This document shows positions 21,601 to 30,458 of a DNA stretch of 64,000 bases, in pieces. The translations under genes were made by a program, and so were the position numbers. How positions within the stretch are numbered: position 1 is the stretch's first letter; every line of letters starts with the position of its first letter. The notes under the pieces were generated by a model. It saw only the letters and a program-made list of their open reading frames with translations. It ran no database searches and was not told the origin of the DNA. The DNA is taken from the IMG/VR virus record IMGVR_UViG_3300027143_000001, positions 45,119 to 109,118 of that record. One strand, written 5' to 3'. The DNA is from a virus.

Positions 21601-22301
21601 TTTACATCACCTGCACTCTGGTATTTATGTAATCCACCCCATCTGCCTTGTGGCATTTCTTGAGGCATCATTTCTTGTGACTCTTGCTGCTGTGGCTGTT
21701 GTACCATCTCTGGTGTAACACCCAGCACTGAAGCAGCCATCTCTGCAATAGCAGGAATACCATCAGGAAAACCTTTCATGGATTCCTGAATAAGCGCCAG
21801 TGTGCTCAGCTTCTGCAAGTTGTTCTTCAACATCTCAGACGCGCTGCGCTTGGTAATGTTATCTGCCTCAGGATTTTTCAGGTCAGCAACGTATGCATTG
21901 ATCTGATATTTCTTAGCAATTTCAGCAGGCGTGTATCCTCCCTTTCTGGGAGAAAGACCAAACACCTTTTGCAACACTTCCTCATCCTTAATGCGAAGCT
22001 TGCGAGTGTTGGAATATATGAATGAACCTGCAGGTACATCAACGGGTGTACCACCCTTGCTGTGAGGTTTGCCGGTAAAGGTAAACAGTTCCAGGAAACC
22101 ATCTTTGTTGGTATCCCCTACAACAACTTCACCGCGCTCCACTTCAATGGATGCTTCTTCGCGGGGTACTGGACCCATTGTTGTTTTGACGTCGTCTTCT
22201 GCATTACCTCCCATACCCGCGTTGCGGTAACGGCTGTCATAGAAGCTATAGTCTACTTGGTCACCCAGCTTAGGGGCGGTTTTGATACGGATTCTTTGCA
22301 T
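18699..22301 (-). CDS. Virion cargo protein with HSKGGTP domain, 1200 aa
   Basis: Residues ~50-105 carry a conserved phage domain: EASIEVERGEVVVG, then KPHSKGGTPVDVPAGSFIYS. I recall this repeatedly in large structural proteins of crAss-like and other Bacteroidota phages; its role is unknown. A Gln/Pro-rich linker follows, then copies of a short aromatic-Gly-Gly motif (WGGLHKYQSAG, KEGGAYEMP, ATGGAV at the C-terminus) shared with the next three upstream genes. Residues ~460-500 are a disordered Gln/Pro/Ala tract. The C-terminal third is rich in Asn, Gln and Ala. There is no catalytic motif. It is the first gene after a 103-base gap that holds a TGTAAATTCT promoter-like element, so it may head a transcript carrying cargo and polymerase genes. 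Parts of the gene (19.7-21.6 kb) are AT-richer than the polymerase gene. Confidence 0.78.
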   Translation of the reverse strand: MQRIRIKTAPKLGDQVDYSFYDSRYRNAGMGGNAEDDVKTTMGPVPREEASIEVERGEVVVGDTNKDGFLELFTFTGKPHSKGGTPVDVPAGSFIYSNTRKLRIKDEEVLQKVFGLSPRKGGYTPAEIAKKYQINAYVADLKNPEADNITKRSASEMLKNNLQKLSTLALIQESMKGFPDGIPAIAEMAASVLGVTPEMVQQPQQQESQEMMPQEMPQGRWGGLHKYQSAGDVKKVRPTGDQIGLTPATIVYINGKPHRYMANESQINTFSPNQYVFLNTESGQKFYIDEHSFNKSYNTSVPYDRMYGDQNLHYYIGESNEPFIGDDWYKYNYGIDVNGKKLNTGDLFFKGDSMYRVEWPYAARKFQNHPHSSPSLKARKVTPIYDQNGKITGYNEIYGSQTENLFQSDLIYADRDRQFTKVDLSQGFQNPKQSQQAGAADTNRASSGNAAVLYDPDSQPAPARQTQQQPQQQNTTQRSRPQQAAPARRSAPAPSNLTDFKEGGAYEMPTFTSGYMIPRYQDAGTANQETFVDEVVDPKTNRKVKRYKKGTLNIVRDAETGKIIEVKDTKTNQKKVYNPDGIYVYNAGNKLVDYEAPEVEGYDPKTYQNKYAEDIKSYESIIQGANNQGLRDALFKEFQAILNDPNSTGKIPKETLDQLKGLKQEDVLKYLLQGNKDNLLMRSVYGDEGDFRNSKAWDSFTGTVGQIYDEKGNPVNTKNKVYNAVANRLGIQAMDDVGRVAFQAAYRAANKVGRQPEYIQQFKDAGFDVDATGSKTDQDSDKTGTSYIDDFYGNNTSRQYFGIKEDWQPPEVEKEKDPGKKQAYYCVESEDGTRSVQTVNYDEGSSPVAPTGKKVTPYDSLEKAQAECQEYTTTEVPPGRRKQGPWWAQDIVNFAFESTRDNERFRPAKQQVDFVTPEWTTVTNASTIANNQGVSANFNNMAQNSADGNVALGAMMGNTGETLQNNALSDAQTNTVNGQTSTQAGQFNAQIENTERDMNSKYAYQYNKDLATEGQQNENSQNLQDRNKLRALMAGMTNYQRKKLQEQVKTPQVYIDPISYNAEFSGQGRDMTMADLYVPGYATGYASGSGRKGTADPYAVSAAMNSDAGIKAYRETFEAYKAELGEDAAKQAALAEMNRTNALLRSNPAAALYADPYAGYSNYSGYDIAGMSGVRGFATGGAVVTPDEMFRILIKRKTGR

Positions 22302-22348
22302 AAACTTTAGAAGTTTAAAAGGGTAGGAAGGCTAAACATCTCACATTT

Positions 22349-22358
22349 AGAATTTACA
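22349..22358 (-). promoter_or_regulatory. TGTAAATTCT late-promoter-like element 1
   Basis: On the minus strand this intergenic spot reads TTTGTAAATTCTAAATGTGA, 48 bases before the ATG at 22301. The core TGTAAATTCT occurs in three other intergenic sites in the same orientation (38929, 46028, 52994), each before a late module. A TAAATTTG box that fits the Bacteroidota -7 element overlaps it, but I see no matching -33 TTTG. Promoter function is inferred. Confidence 0.5.
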
Positions 22359-22404
22359 AATTTAATCGCAAAAGTCCTACTCTTGTAGATGTTTTTTGTA
22401 GAGG

Positions 22405-24483
22405 TTATAAAAATTCAATCTCACCACCGGCAGCCAGGATTGCTGCAATCTCTTCTGCAGAGACTTCATAGGTTCCACCCTGGCGGTATCTTTTTGTACC
22501 TCCGTAGCGTGCTCCTACTTGTGAGAAGTCTTGCATGGGTGTACCCATTACTAGTTGTGAATTAGGACCTACAGCCATGTTGGTACGCTCGTTACCAAAT
22601 GCATTCTTGGGGTTGTAGGCATTGTACATGGAGTCTGTGTTGTTGGTTTCACGCAACAGTTGGTCGTAGCTTTTGTTTCTGCGCTGGTCGCGTTTTTCCG
22701 CCCAGTCTGCAAAGTAACCCAAACCGACAATAGCATTGTTACCTGCCACAAATCCAGCTTCGTCACCCTGATATTTTGTTTGTGATGTTTGCTGCATTTT
22801 AACGCCAGGATTTTCAACAGTACCCAAACCGCTTCCTACTGCAACATCACCCAACACACCTTCAAGTTGTTGTTGTCCAAGCATTGCATTGTACATACCA
22901 GATCCTGGACCTGTGCCTTTAACAGGCGTGCCTGTACCTATACTGTTTGCAGGTGTATTCTGCGCAGGTTGGTTAGCAGTTTCTTCTGTTTGACCAGTTT
23001 CACTTCTCCACATCTCCATAAGCTTGGCTTGGTTTGCGCTGTTCTGCATTACGTCTTGACGCATTGCATTCTGTGCAAACCACTGGTTAAATGGAACAGC
23101 ACCCCCTGGTTGAAAGCGCATCATACCACCTTGTCTTTTCTGCTGCAAATTTCCTCTGTCCATGTAGTCTTGAAAGCCTGCAGGCATTTGAGGCATTACA
23201 GGTGCAGCACTTGCAGCAGGATTTGGAGTATACATGCTCTCCATATCCATCATGTTACCCATACCTGATCCTTTAGACCCCCTATGAGGAAGCGGCTGAG
23301 ATGCGGGAGGTGTAGTAGTGGATGTCTGAGAAGTTGTAGTAGAAGATCCGCTACCCATGTATCCAGATTGAGCACCAGCAAAATCATCATACATATTGCC
23401 AGCTTCTAATGTAGCACCCATCCCTGATCCACCAGACTTTGTCATCCTGGTTTTTGGATCCGGATTCATATCCTGTTGTGCAGGAGGCGTTGCAGGTGTA
23501 GGATTGGCTTTGTCATAACGTGCTTTCAATACATCCTGAGTGTTACCATACTCGCCAGTACCTGTATTCATAAGCTTGCTGTCGTGCTTGTCTTTAGCAA
23601 ACATTTTCTCATAGCCAAGTGTTGCCCCTGACAATCCTGATGCAAGTCCAATCATACCTTTTAAGAATGAACCTTTTGGTAAGTATTGAGCAACACCGCG
23701 AGGATCTGTCAGAGTTGTAGCTGTAGCCAAACCACGATTCCATTTACTATTGTCAAGGTTCTCCAGCCTGTGACGACTTACTCTGTCTACCTGGTAGTCA
23801 CCCTCTTGGTACATATCGCTATGTGGACCACTATAGTAATCTCCTCCGTCATCATACATGGACAACTCACCACCCTCTTCCCAGGTACCAAAGCGCTTAT
23901 GCCAGTACAGTGGTGAGAATGGATCTTTTGCTTTTGCAGAATCTCTGCCACCCATGCGGTCCCAGAAACGCTCGCGACGGTCTTCACTACCATGTTGAGT
24001 GTAGTCTTTCATACCGTCATATCCACCATGCACCACTTTGTATTGATCTCCTTTTTTAGCAAGCACCATCCACTTCTTACCATCACTTGTGGATTCTTTC
24101 TTTACACCTACTTTGGTGAAACCCATGTTCTTGTAGCGTTCAGGAATTCCTCCGCCATCCTCATAAGATTCCACTTCTTCTGGCAAATCTTCTCCAAGAT
24201 ATCCTCCAAAGCGTTTGCTAAAGTCCATTGACATGCCTCCTTGTTCCATAAAAGGAACTGTGTACACGCCTCCAAAATTATACATACCGCCACACTCATA
24301 GCAGATATTACCACCCATCTCAGCTTTTTTCCAGCCGCCACCACGTTCCTTATACCACTTGGCAGCATAACCGTTCGCATATGCAGAAGGATAAACATCA
24401 TACTTAGCTTTAGCAGCAGCTTTTGCTCTGCTCCAAAGTTCAGGGTTGGTTGGGGTGTTGCCACCGTTTTTCATGTATTCCAT
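22405..24483 (-). CDS. Virion cargo protein with YPSAYAN and DPFSPLYWH domains, 692 aa
   Basis: Residues 14-52 form a short domain (NPELWSRAKAAAKAKYDVYP, then SAYANGYAAKWYKERGG) that I recall from large phages and giant viruses. Residues ~130-200 hold a second domain with WMVLAKKGDQYKVVHGG and DPFSPLYWHKRFGTW, also known from Bacteroidota phages; neither has an assigned activity. Between and after them are many Gly-Gly motifs (YNFGGVY, FSKRFGG, MMRFQPGG, TKRYRQGG), and a Pro/Thr/Gly-rich disordered middle covers about residues 330-480. The protein ends in AAGGEIEFL. It lies 8 bases downstream of the 1264-aa gene and is followed by the gap with promoter element 1. Virion cargo is inferred from location and composition. 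Confidence 0.75.
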   Translation of the reverse strand: MEYMKNGGNTPTNPELWSRAKAAAKAKYDVYPSAYANGYAAKWYKERGGGWKKAEMGGNICYECGGMYNFGGVYTVPFMEQGGMSMDFSKRFGGYLGEDLPEEVESYEDGGGIPERYKNMGFTKVGVKKESTSDGKKWMVLAKKGDQYKVVHGGYDGMKDYTQHGSEDRRERFWDRMGGRDSAKAKDPFSPLYWHKRFGTWEEGGELSMYDDGGDYYSGPHSDMYQEGDYQVDRVSRHRLENLDNSKWNRGLATATTLTDPRGVAQYLPKGSFLKGMIGLASGLSGATLGYEKMFAKDKHDSKLMNTGTGEYGNTQDVLKARYDKANPTPATPPAQQDMNPDPKTRMTKSGGSGMGATLEAGNMYDDFAGAQSGYMGSGSSTTTSQTSTTTPPASQPLPHRGSKGSGMGNMMDMESMYTPNPAASAAPVMPQMPAGFQDYMDRGNLQQKRQGGMMRFQPGGAVPFNQWFAQNAMRQDVMQNSANQAKLMEMWRSETGQTEETANQPAQNTPANSIGTGTPVKGTGPGSGMYNAMLGQQQLEGVLGDVAVGSGLGTVENPGVKMQQTSQTKYQGDEAGFVAGNNAIVGLGYFADWAEKRDQRRNKSYDQLLRETNNTDSMYNAYNPKNAFGNERTNMAVGPNSQLVMGTPMQDFSQVGARYGGTKRYRQGGTYEVSAEEIAAILAAGGEIEFL

Positions 24484-24491
24484 AGGTAAGC

Positions 24492-27400
24492 TTATATTTG
24501 TCCACCATCTTCCTTACGTCTGTGCTGATAAGGAATGCGCTGGCTGGATGTCTTTGTTCTTTTAAATTTTTCTTTCTCTGAAGCACTAAGTTCTGACGAC
24601 GTTTTAGGTGTGTCATCAGATACACGTTTAGAGGGTCTGCATGCAGGATATCCTTTACGCTTTTCACCTTCCTGTCTTCCGCAAGGTTTACCGGTTTTTA
24701 CATCAACCCACTTCTCTGCAAACCAGCGGTCAAGTCCGCCATGCTCTCCTCCCCCTACAAATTTACTCAATGCTCCGCCAAAAGCAAAACCTTCTGGTGT
24801 AGATTCTTGTTCATCCATCATCATACCTGCACCTACAGCTGGTATTGCAGCAGGTAACATGCGAATCAACTTGCGTTTATCTTCTATAGAAGTGTTGCCT
24901 TTGAAGAACCTGTTGAGGTATTGGTCTTTGATCATATAGTCTACCATATCATCTGAAGGATTCTGCAATGCCTGAATGGCTTGCTCCATACTTATACCTG
25001 ATTCCTGAGCATATCTCTTTGCAAGGTTCATGCGCGCCACCATTAACTCAGAGTGAAGTTCTTTTGGTGAGGCCGCCCATGTTTTAACTTTGTCTTTATT
25101 TGCTTTCCTATATAATGGAAGTTCAACATCCTCAATCTTTTTAATCTTGTCATCATACTCATCTACAATTTGTATTGCAAAATCATAATGATCATTTGTA
25201 GAAACTTTTCCGGCAGCCACGTCGTCATTGAGCTGCTGAAGCTTTGCATTCTTTTCATCACCTAAGTCAATAAGTCTTTGACGTATTTGCTGATAACCAA
25301 CATCATCTCGCCACAGCTTTGGTTCAACCATTGCATCTGCAAACATTTTACCTGTAGGTGTAGATGTGTTTGCAAAAAAGTAAGGAGTGATGGTTGAGTC
25401 ATAATTTGTAATAGCGCTTGACCAGGGAAAAACTGGATCCCCAAATCTTTGAAAAGTGTGACCTGTTTCGTGTGCACTTGTTGCAGCAACACCTTTTGGA
25501 TCAACATGATAAAATCCCTGATTTCTTAAGGTAATGTTATAATCGTTATTGTTTACACCAAGTATCTTACCCCTATTCTCTGTAATGTAATCTTTAGCAG
25601 TATCAACAATTTTAGAGTCTGCGGCAAGATCTGAAGAACGACTGCTTACAAGCCTTGAAGGATTAGTGTTCAAAATATTGTTAGAGTCCATAACTGAGCT
25701 ATTGGTATCAAACGTCAGTCGGAATCTATTAACCGTTGCTGGATCAAGTGCGGTAGCGCGGTCAACAACTTGACCTCTGATTTCTCCGTCAGGGCCATAA
25801 ATCCACTGCTTGACAAAGTCCTCACCTTCTTTAAGTGCCGCGTCTTGTTTGGCCCATACCTTTTGCTTTTGTGATTTTGTCATAGGAAAGATCTCAAAGA
25901 ATGGACGCTCTCCTTCTACCACTTCAGCCAACCCTTGACCAAGTCCATATAAATGCTCATTAACGGCAGGAGTCTTTTTTTCTCTGACAAACTTAGCAAG
26001 CTTACCATCTCCTTTGGGTTGCCACACACTGGCATCATATGCAAAGCTTCTAAATTTACTAGGTAAATTACCAAAGATACTTGCAGAAGCAGGAGCTGCT
26101 GCTTGTGACATTTGTGCTACATCTTGCGAAGCATTCACCATCCTGCCTATGTTTCCTGCACGTGTAGCATCGTCTATAATTCCTGCACCTACTAGGTTTA
26201 GTGGATCCGATCCTGCTAAGATTAATTCTTCTAGCGCCTGTGTACTGCCGGGTTGAACATAAGATTCCAGGCTACCATAAGTCATAGGCTTTGTACTTCT
26301 GCCAGACACAGCATTTGCCATATCCCCACTGAACGCTCCTCTGACAAGATTGCTGGTATACCCTAATGGTGCAAACACTCCCAGTCGTGACGCATTCTTT
26401 GCTTCTTCAGGACTCAAGTCTTCATCATTGTAGTCAATACCAAATAGATTAGCCATACCCTGGCGGAACTGTGTACCCATGTCTGGGTTCAAATTGTATC
26501 TAGCCTGGGATTCTCCAATAATGCTAAGCTGCTCAGGTGTAAATGTCTTTAACCACTCTTGGCGGTTTCTATCACCTTGAGGGTTTTGTGCCAAGATTTG
26601 TTCTGCTACTTTAGTACGTGCATAATCATATGCCCTTTTTTTAGAGCGCTTGTCGCTGTATGCATCAAAGCCCACCGCACGGGCAAATCCTGTGTCTTCT
26701 TTACCCATCCACTCTTTGGCAAACTTGTCCATATCACCTGCGTATTGGCCACGATCTGACATGACCTCTACAGGTTTTCTATAAGTGAATACAGGGGCGT
26801 TGTTTTTAGTGTCCCACGATGTGTAACCACTATCAAACAAAAAATCAAAACGTCTGTCATTGGCACGATCGTAATTAAACTTACGCTGCCCTTCTGCAGG
26901 CTTTACATATTTTTCAATGAATGCTTCTTTTTCTTCTACTGTCAGCTCTCTTCCTCTGCGCTGCTCCTCACGATTAAGCATATCAGACCACTGTTGTGCG
27001 CCTTGTGTGTATGCCTTCCAACCAGCTTCATATTCTGCACGCTGGTCAGCATTATTCATAGCATCATAGTTTGTAACTGGAGCATCAACGCTTTTGCGCC
27101 TGGGCCCACCTTTGACAAACTTCTGCAATTTTGAATTACTGTAGGTTACACCACCGTCTCGCTGAACTTCATGAAAAGTAAACCACCAACCAAAAGGCGA
27201 GTTCTTATCCTTCTTACCCATGTCACGGTGCAATAGTTCAGCGTACGTGTGCCCCGTAGTGCCATGATCGCGTATAGGATATTCATCCAGGTCATCAGGA
27301 TTCATGTGCCTATAATGATCCATTGTTCGCTTCATCTCAGGATCATCTTTATACTTATCATGCATGGCTTTAAAAGTCTGCTCGCCAAAGTATCCATCGG

Positions 27401-28286
27401 CTTCTACACCTAAAAAGTTCTGGATGTTTTTAATCTTTTCAGGAGTAAGATGATAATATGATGTCATGGCAATACCAGGCTCATACAATCTGTGAGTTTT
27501 ATACTCTACAGTCCCTGGAGTCTTGTACGTGTCTTCGCCATACCTAAGTCTTTCCAATAAAACCTCAAGATTCTGTCCTACATTGCTTAAGCCAGGGTCT
27601 TTGACATGCGCCATTTCTGCAATAAGATTGGATATAAACTCCTCACGAGGCTCTTTACCAACTCCAATTTCATTAAAAAAAGAGTTGTAATGAGCTCTGT
27701 TTTCTTGGTCTGCAAATGCGCCATCAAAGTTAATTTTATCAACACCTTTACCTCTGTTTACCAACTTAGCAAGCTCAGGATAAACATTAAGAAGGTCTAC
27801 ATACATTTTTGCATTGGGATGAGACATATCAATGTTTACAGGATCTGTATCTTTTCTGGTGTTGTACCTGTCACTATTCCACATAAACTCTTGTTCACCC
27901 GCTGCTCTAGCTTTGGCAAATGCTTCATCTCTAGTGGGATATTGAGAGTAGTCATCTAGTCCCCAGTTCTTAGGATTTAACGCTGCCCCTACAGTTTTAA
28001 GCATGCCTGGTTTTTTAATAGCCCTGGTTTTAATTTCTAAGCCAGGCATTGAGGTGCCGGATTCCCATATGTTATCCTGCACATCAAACAGTGCTAAGTC
28101 TTGAGGAGGAACAACATGCTCTCCTTGTTCATTAACATAATATCTTTGGTCTTTGAACCTTGGGTCCAGGAATACACTCTCCCCTGTGGGAAGTTTATAC
28201 TCTCTCCACCCATTCTCTCTAGGACCTCCTGTTACATACTTGCGCAAGTTTCTTTTGCCAAAGTGTGAATTGTAATCATTATTCAT
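24492..28286 (-). CDS. Virion cargo protein: peptidoglycan-binding-like repeat, HExxH metallopeptidase and C-terminal CRPSKRVS domain, 1264 aa
   Basis: Several modules can be read. Residues ~20-30 hold the motif LRKYVTGG. Residues ~120-145 hold a short AFAKARAAG...FMWNSDRYNT domain recalled from related cargo proteins. Residues ~285-315 (IKNIQNFLGVEADGYFGEQT) fit a type-1 peptidoglycan-binding helix bundle. Another copy of the short motif (LQKFVKGG) follows. Residues 939-943 are HETGH, the zinc site of a zincin metallopeptidase; a downstream Glu in the HSELMVARM helix could be the third ligand. The last ~75 residues (KWVDVKTGKPCG, YPACRPSKRVS, TPKTSSELS) form a small Cys-containing domain recalled from giant viruses and large phages. 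The mix fits a tail-ejected protein that acts at the cell wall or on host proteins. It lies 18 bases after the lysin gene. Activities are unproven. Confidence 0.78.
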   Translation of the reverse strand: MNNDYNSHFGKRNLRKYVTGGPRENGWREYKLPTGESVFLDPRFKDQRYYVNEQGEHVVPPQDLALFDVQDNIWESGTSMPGLEIKTRAIKKPGMLKTVGAALNPKNWGLDDYSQYPTRDEAFAKARAAGEQEFMWNSDRYNTRKDTDPVNIDMSHPNAKMYVDLLNVYPELAKLVNRGKGVDKINFDGAFADQENRAHYNSFFNEIGVGKEPREEFISNLIAEMAHVKDPGLSNVGQNLEVLLERLRYGEDTYKTPGTVEYKTHRLYEPGIAMTSYYHLTPEKIKNIQNFLGVEADGYFGEQTFKAMHDKYKDDPEMKRTMDHYRHMNPDDLDEYPIRDHGTTGHTYAELLHRDMGKKDKNSPFGWWFTFHEVQRDGGVTYSNSKLQKFVKGGPRRKSVDAPVTNYDAMNNADQRAEYEAGWKAYTQGAQQWSDMLNREEQRRGRELTVEEKEAFIEKYVKPAEGQRKFNYDRANDRRFDFLFDSGYTSWDTKNNAPVFTYRKPVEVMSDRGQYAGDMDKFAKEWMGKEDTGFARAVGFDAYSDKRSKKRAYDYARTKVAEQILAQNPQGDRNRQEWLKTFTPEQLSIIGESQARYNLNPDMGTQFRQGMANLFGIDYNDEDLSPEEAKNASRLGVFAPLGYTSNLVRGAFSGDMANAVSGRSTKPMTYGSLESYVQPGSTQALEELILAGSDPLNLVGAGIIDDATRAGNIGRMVNASQDVAQMSQAAAPASASIFGNLPSKFRSFAYDASVWQPKGDGKLAKFVREKKTPAVNEHLYGLGQGLAEVVEGERPFFEIFPMTKSQKQKVWAKQDAALKEGEDFVKQWIYGPDGEIRGQVVDRATALDPATVNRFRLTFDTNSSVMDSNNILNTNPSRLVSSRSSDLAADSKIVDTAKDYITENRGKILGVNNNDYNITLRNQGFYHVDPKGVAATSAHETGHTFQRFGDPVFPWSSAITNYDSTITPYFFANTSTPTGKMFADAMVEPKLWRDDVGYQQIRQRLIDLGDEKNAKLQQLNDDVAAGKVSTNDHYDFAIQIVDEYDDKIKKIEDVELPLYRKANKDKVKTWAASPKELHSELMVARMNLAKRYAQESGISMEQAIQALQNPSDDMVDYMIKDQYLNRFFKGNTSIEDKRKLIRMLPAAIPAVGAGMMMDEQESTPEGFAFGGALSKFVGGGEHGGLDRWFAEKWVDVKTGKPCGRQEGEKRKGYPACRPSKRVSDDTPKTSSELSASEKEKFKRTKTSSQRIPYQHRRKEDGGQI

Positions 28287-28304
28287 GAACGGCAGCGTTA
28301 ACAG

Positions 28305-30458
28305 TTATAAACCTTTGATAAATTTTTGAAGGATAGCGTTCTCATAAGACTGACCGCCGTTACGTTTAATTTCCATAGTACCTGTAGTGGGGTAGTGCTG
28401 AAACATGTTAGCAAAAGTACGCACGTTTCTTACGTACTCGTTGTTTGTGTTATTTGGATTCTGCACAATAGCTTCCTCAGGACTGATACCCTCATCAATT
28501 GCCTTAATAACAGTTTTCTTATCACCTCTTCTCAGACGACCAGGCATGCTGTACAGATAAGGTAAGAAGTCTAAGTAATTGCTTTCATCAAGCGCAGCAG
28601 TCTCACCCTTGGCAGCCAGCTTTCTCAACTGCGGTAGGTTCTGTGCGTTTGCAATCATAGCTGCTACAAATGCTTTCTCAGGATCAGTGTCAACACTCTC
28701 AGGTGTAATTCCGTAAAGCTTCATATCTGCATCACTCAAGTTCTTAAGCTTCACTTGCGTTAGCCCTCTACTGTACTCTGTCTTAGGATTAATGTTATTG
28801 CCTTTGGCAAGACCATTTGACATCCATCTTGCTATAAGATTTTGAGTACTCGCTGCTGTACTACGGCCAAAATCAGATTCAGAAAATCCTCCAGCCTTGG
28901 TTCCAAATCCAGTCTCCTGTCCATAGATTCCAAACGTGTTGGACACAATACCGTTATACTCACGATTTGAAATGTTGTAGCGCTTCATGAACTCTTTCTT
29001 AAAATTCTCATCGTTCACTTTGTTCAGAATCTGATTAAAACCTGCCTTCTCAGACAGCGCTTTATAATCTACATCATATGCCGTTTGAACTTTAAGATCT
29101 TTGTCTACAAACGGCATATCAAAACTGCGCGTTGTCAAGAGTCTTGACGCTTCCTGAAATCCAGGATCCGTATTCTGCATCATAGTTGGCGTACTTACAC
29201 CAACGGTCTCGCCATTCATAGTAATCCAGTTCTTACCTTTTTCTGCAAACATGCCTGGTGAATATGTTTGCCAGCGACTCTCAGCACCTTTAGAACGGGT
29301 AAAGAACTGTGGGTCTTGCTTCTTTATCTTTTGGTCCAGCCAGTTGCGCAACTTTGTATTTTTGTTGTCATTACCAAAATCGCGTGTGATTAACTGAATG
29401 TGTTCATTAGATGCAGGTGCCATAATAGGATCACCATTGTCATCTGTAAGATACCGCCAAATCGTATCATCAGGGTTATCTGAATCGGGATCATCAATCC
29501 ATTCCCCTGATGCGTCTAAATGTTTGTCTGAAGAAGGATTAACTGTATACTCTTGTTCAAACATTGTACCCGTTCCACCATTCATAAAAAGAGTAAAACT
29601 GATTGTACCGTCTGAGTTTTTGAAAATAGAACCAGGTTTTACCAATCCTGCATGATGGGGATGACCTTGATCAAACGCAAACTGTACAATGTCACCACCT
29701 TTAATATCATTAGTATCATAGTTCAGTTTCCAGTTGGGCACTTCACCAGCTTTTACAGCATCTTGAAATGCGGAATTTGAATAGTAGTGAAGGTCTTCAC
29801 CGACATTAGCATCATTAATTGTATAACATACGCCTGATATACAATACATTGGTGATCCATAACCGTTTGGGTCATTGTAAGCAGCTTGCTTAACACTCTC
29901 AGGCATGTAGTCTGTATTTGCAACCTCAAAATTTTGTGCACCTAGCCTATTAATTGCGTTTAATATACCCTGCTCATAATCGTACCTTGGACCCTTGTTG
30001 ATGTTATCCTGTGTAAGGTTTCTGCGATTTACCAAGTCTTGGTCTACCCACTGTGTTCCAGGAGCTGGTTGCGCGTCAATACCGTAGCGGTCTGCGTCGG
30101 CAGGTATTTGAACAATAGGTCTTGCCGCCTCAGCCTTAACGGGTCCTTCAGCTTCTAACCCACCTTGTGCTTTAGGTAAAAATTTATACAGACCACCATA
30201 ACGCATCTCATACTCATCTACGTATTGTGCACCAGGAAAATGGACATTGGTCTCATCATAAGGCTGTAGCTCTGCCTGAATACCGTTATCACTCACAGCC
30301 TTGATGCGATGAGGTGTAGGGTTATACAAAGTGTCGCTAGGAATCCTATAATTAGTTCCAGGAGCAGGTGCTCCATTTAAGAATCCTTGGTTGCTAACAA
30401 CAGGAGTAGTCTTTTGTCTCTGCTCCTGTATGAATCTTAGTAGTACTTCTTTTTTCAT
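28305..30458 (-). CDS. Virion-associated lysin: NlpC/P60- or CHAP-like peptidase plus lysozyme-like domain, 717 aa
   Basis: A papain-like peptidase domain spans about residues 195-330. A Cys lies in MYCISGVCYTIN (~residue 206), then GGDIVQFAF, then the His of HPHHAGLV (~268). This Cys, GD, His order fits CHAP/NlpC-P60 amidases that cut peptide stems of murein. A second domain at ~495-620 looks like a soluble lytic transglycosylase: a Glu in IYGQETGFG (~516), then SRGLTQVKLKNLSDADMKLYG. Together they would open the peptidoglycan during DNA ejection. The N-terminal 130 residues are linker-like and contain YGGLYKFLPKAQGG. The C-terminus ends in NAILQKFIKGL, the same tag-like motif as in the next gene. 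The start overlaps the muzzle stop by 4 bases, so the two are translationally coupled. Exact folds need a profile search. Confidence 0.78.
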   Translation of the reverse strand: MKKEVLLRFIQEQRQKTTPVVSNQGFLNGAPAPGTNYRIPSDTLYNPTPHRIKAVSDNGIQAELQPYDETNVHFPGAQYVDEYEMRYGGLYKFLPKAQGGLEAEGPVKAEAARPIVQIPADADRYGIDAQPAPGTQWVDQDLVNRRNLTQDNINKGPRYDYEQGILNAINRLGAQNFEVANTDYMPESVKQAAYNDPNGYGSPMYCISGVCYTINDANVGEDLHYYSNSAFQDAVKAGEVPNWKLNYDTNDIKGGDIVQFAFDQGHPHHAGLVKPGSIFKNSDGTISFTLFMNGGTGTMFEQEYTVNPSSDKHLDASGEWIDDPDSDNPDDTIWRYLTDDNGDPIMAPASNEHIQLITRDFGNDNKNTKLRNWLDQKIKKQDPQFFTRSKGAESRWQTYSPGMFAEKGKNWITMNGETVGVSTPTMMQNTDPGFQEASRLLTTRSFDMPFVDKDLKVQTAYDVDYKALSEKAGFNQILNKVNDENFKKEFMKRYNISNREYNGIVSNTFGIYGQETGFGTKAGGFSESDFGRSTAASTQNLIARWMSNGLAKGNNINPKTEYSRGLTQVKLKNLSDADMKLYGITPESVDTDPEKAFVAAMIANAQNLPQLRKLAAKGETAALDESNYLDFLPYLYSMPGRLRRGDKKTVIKAIDEGISPEEAIVQNPNNTNNEYVRNVRTFANMFQHYPTTGTMEIKRNGGQSYENAILQKFIKGL

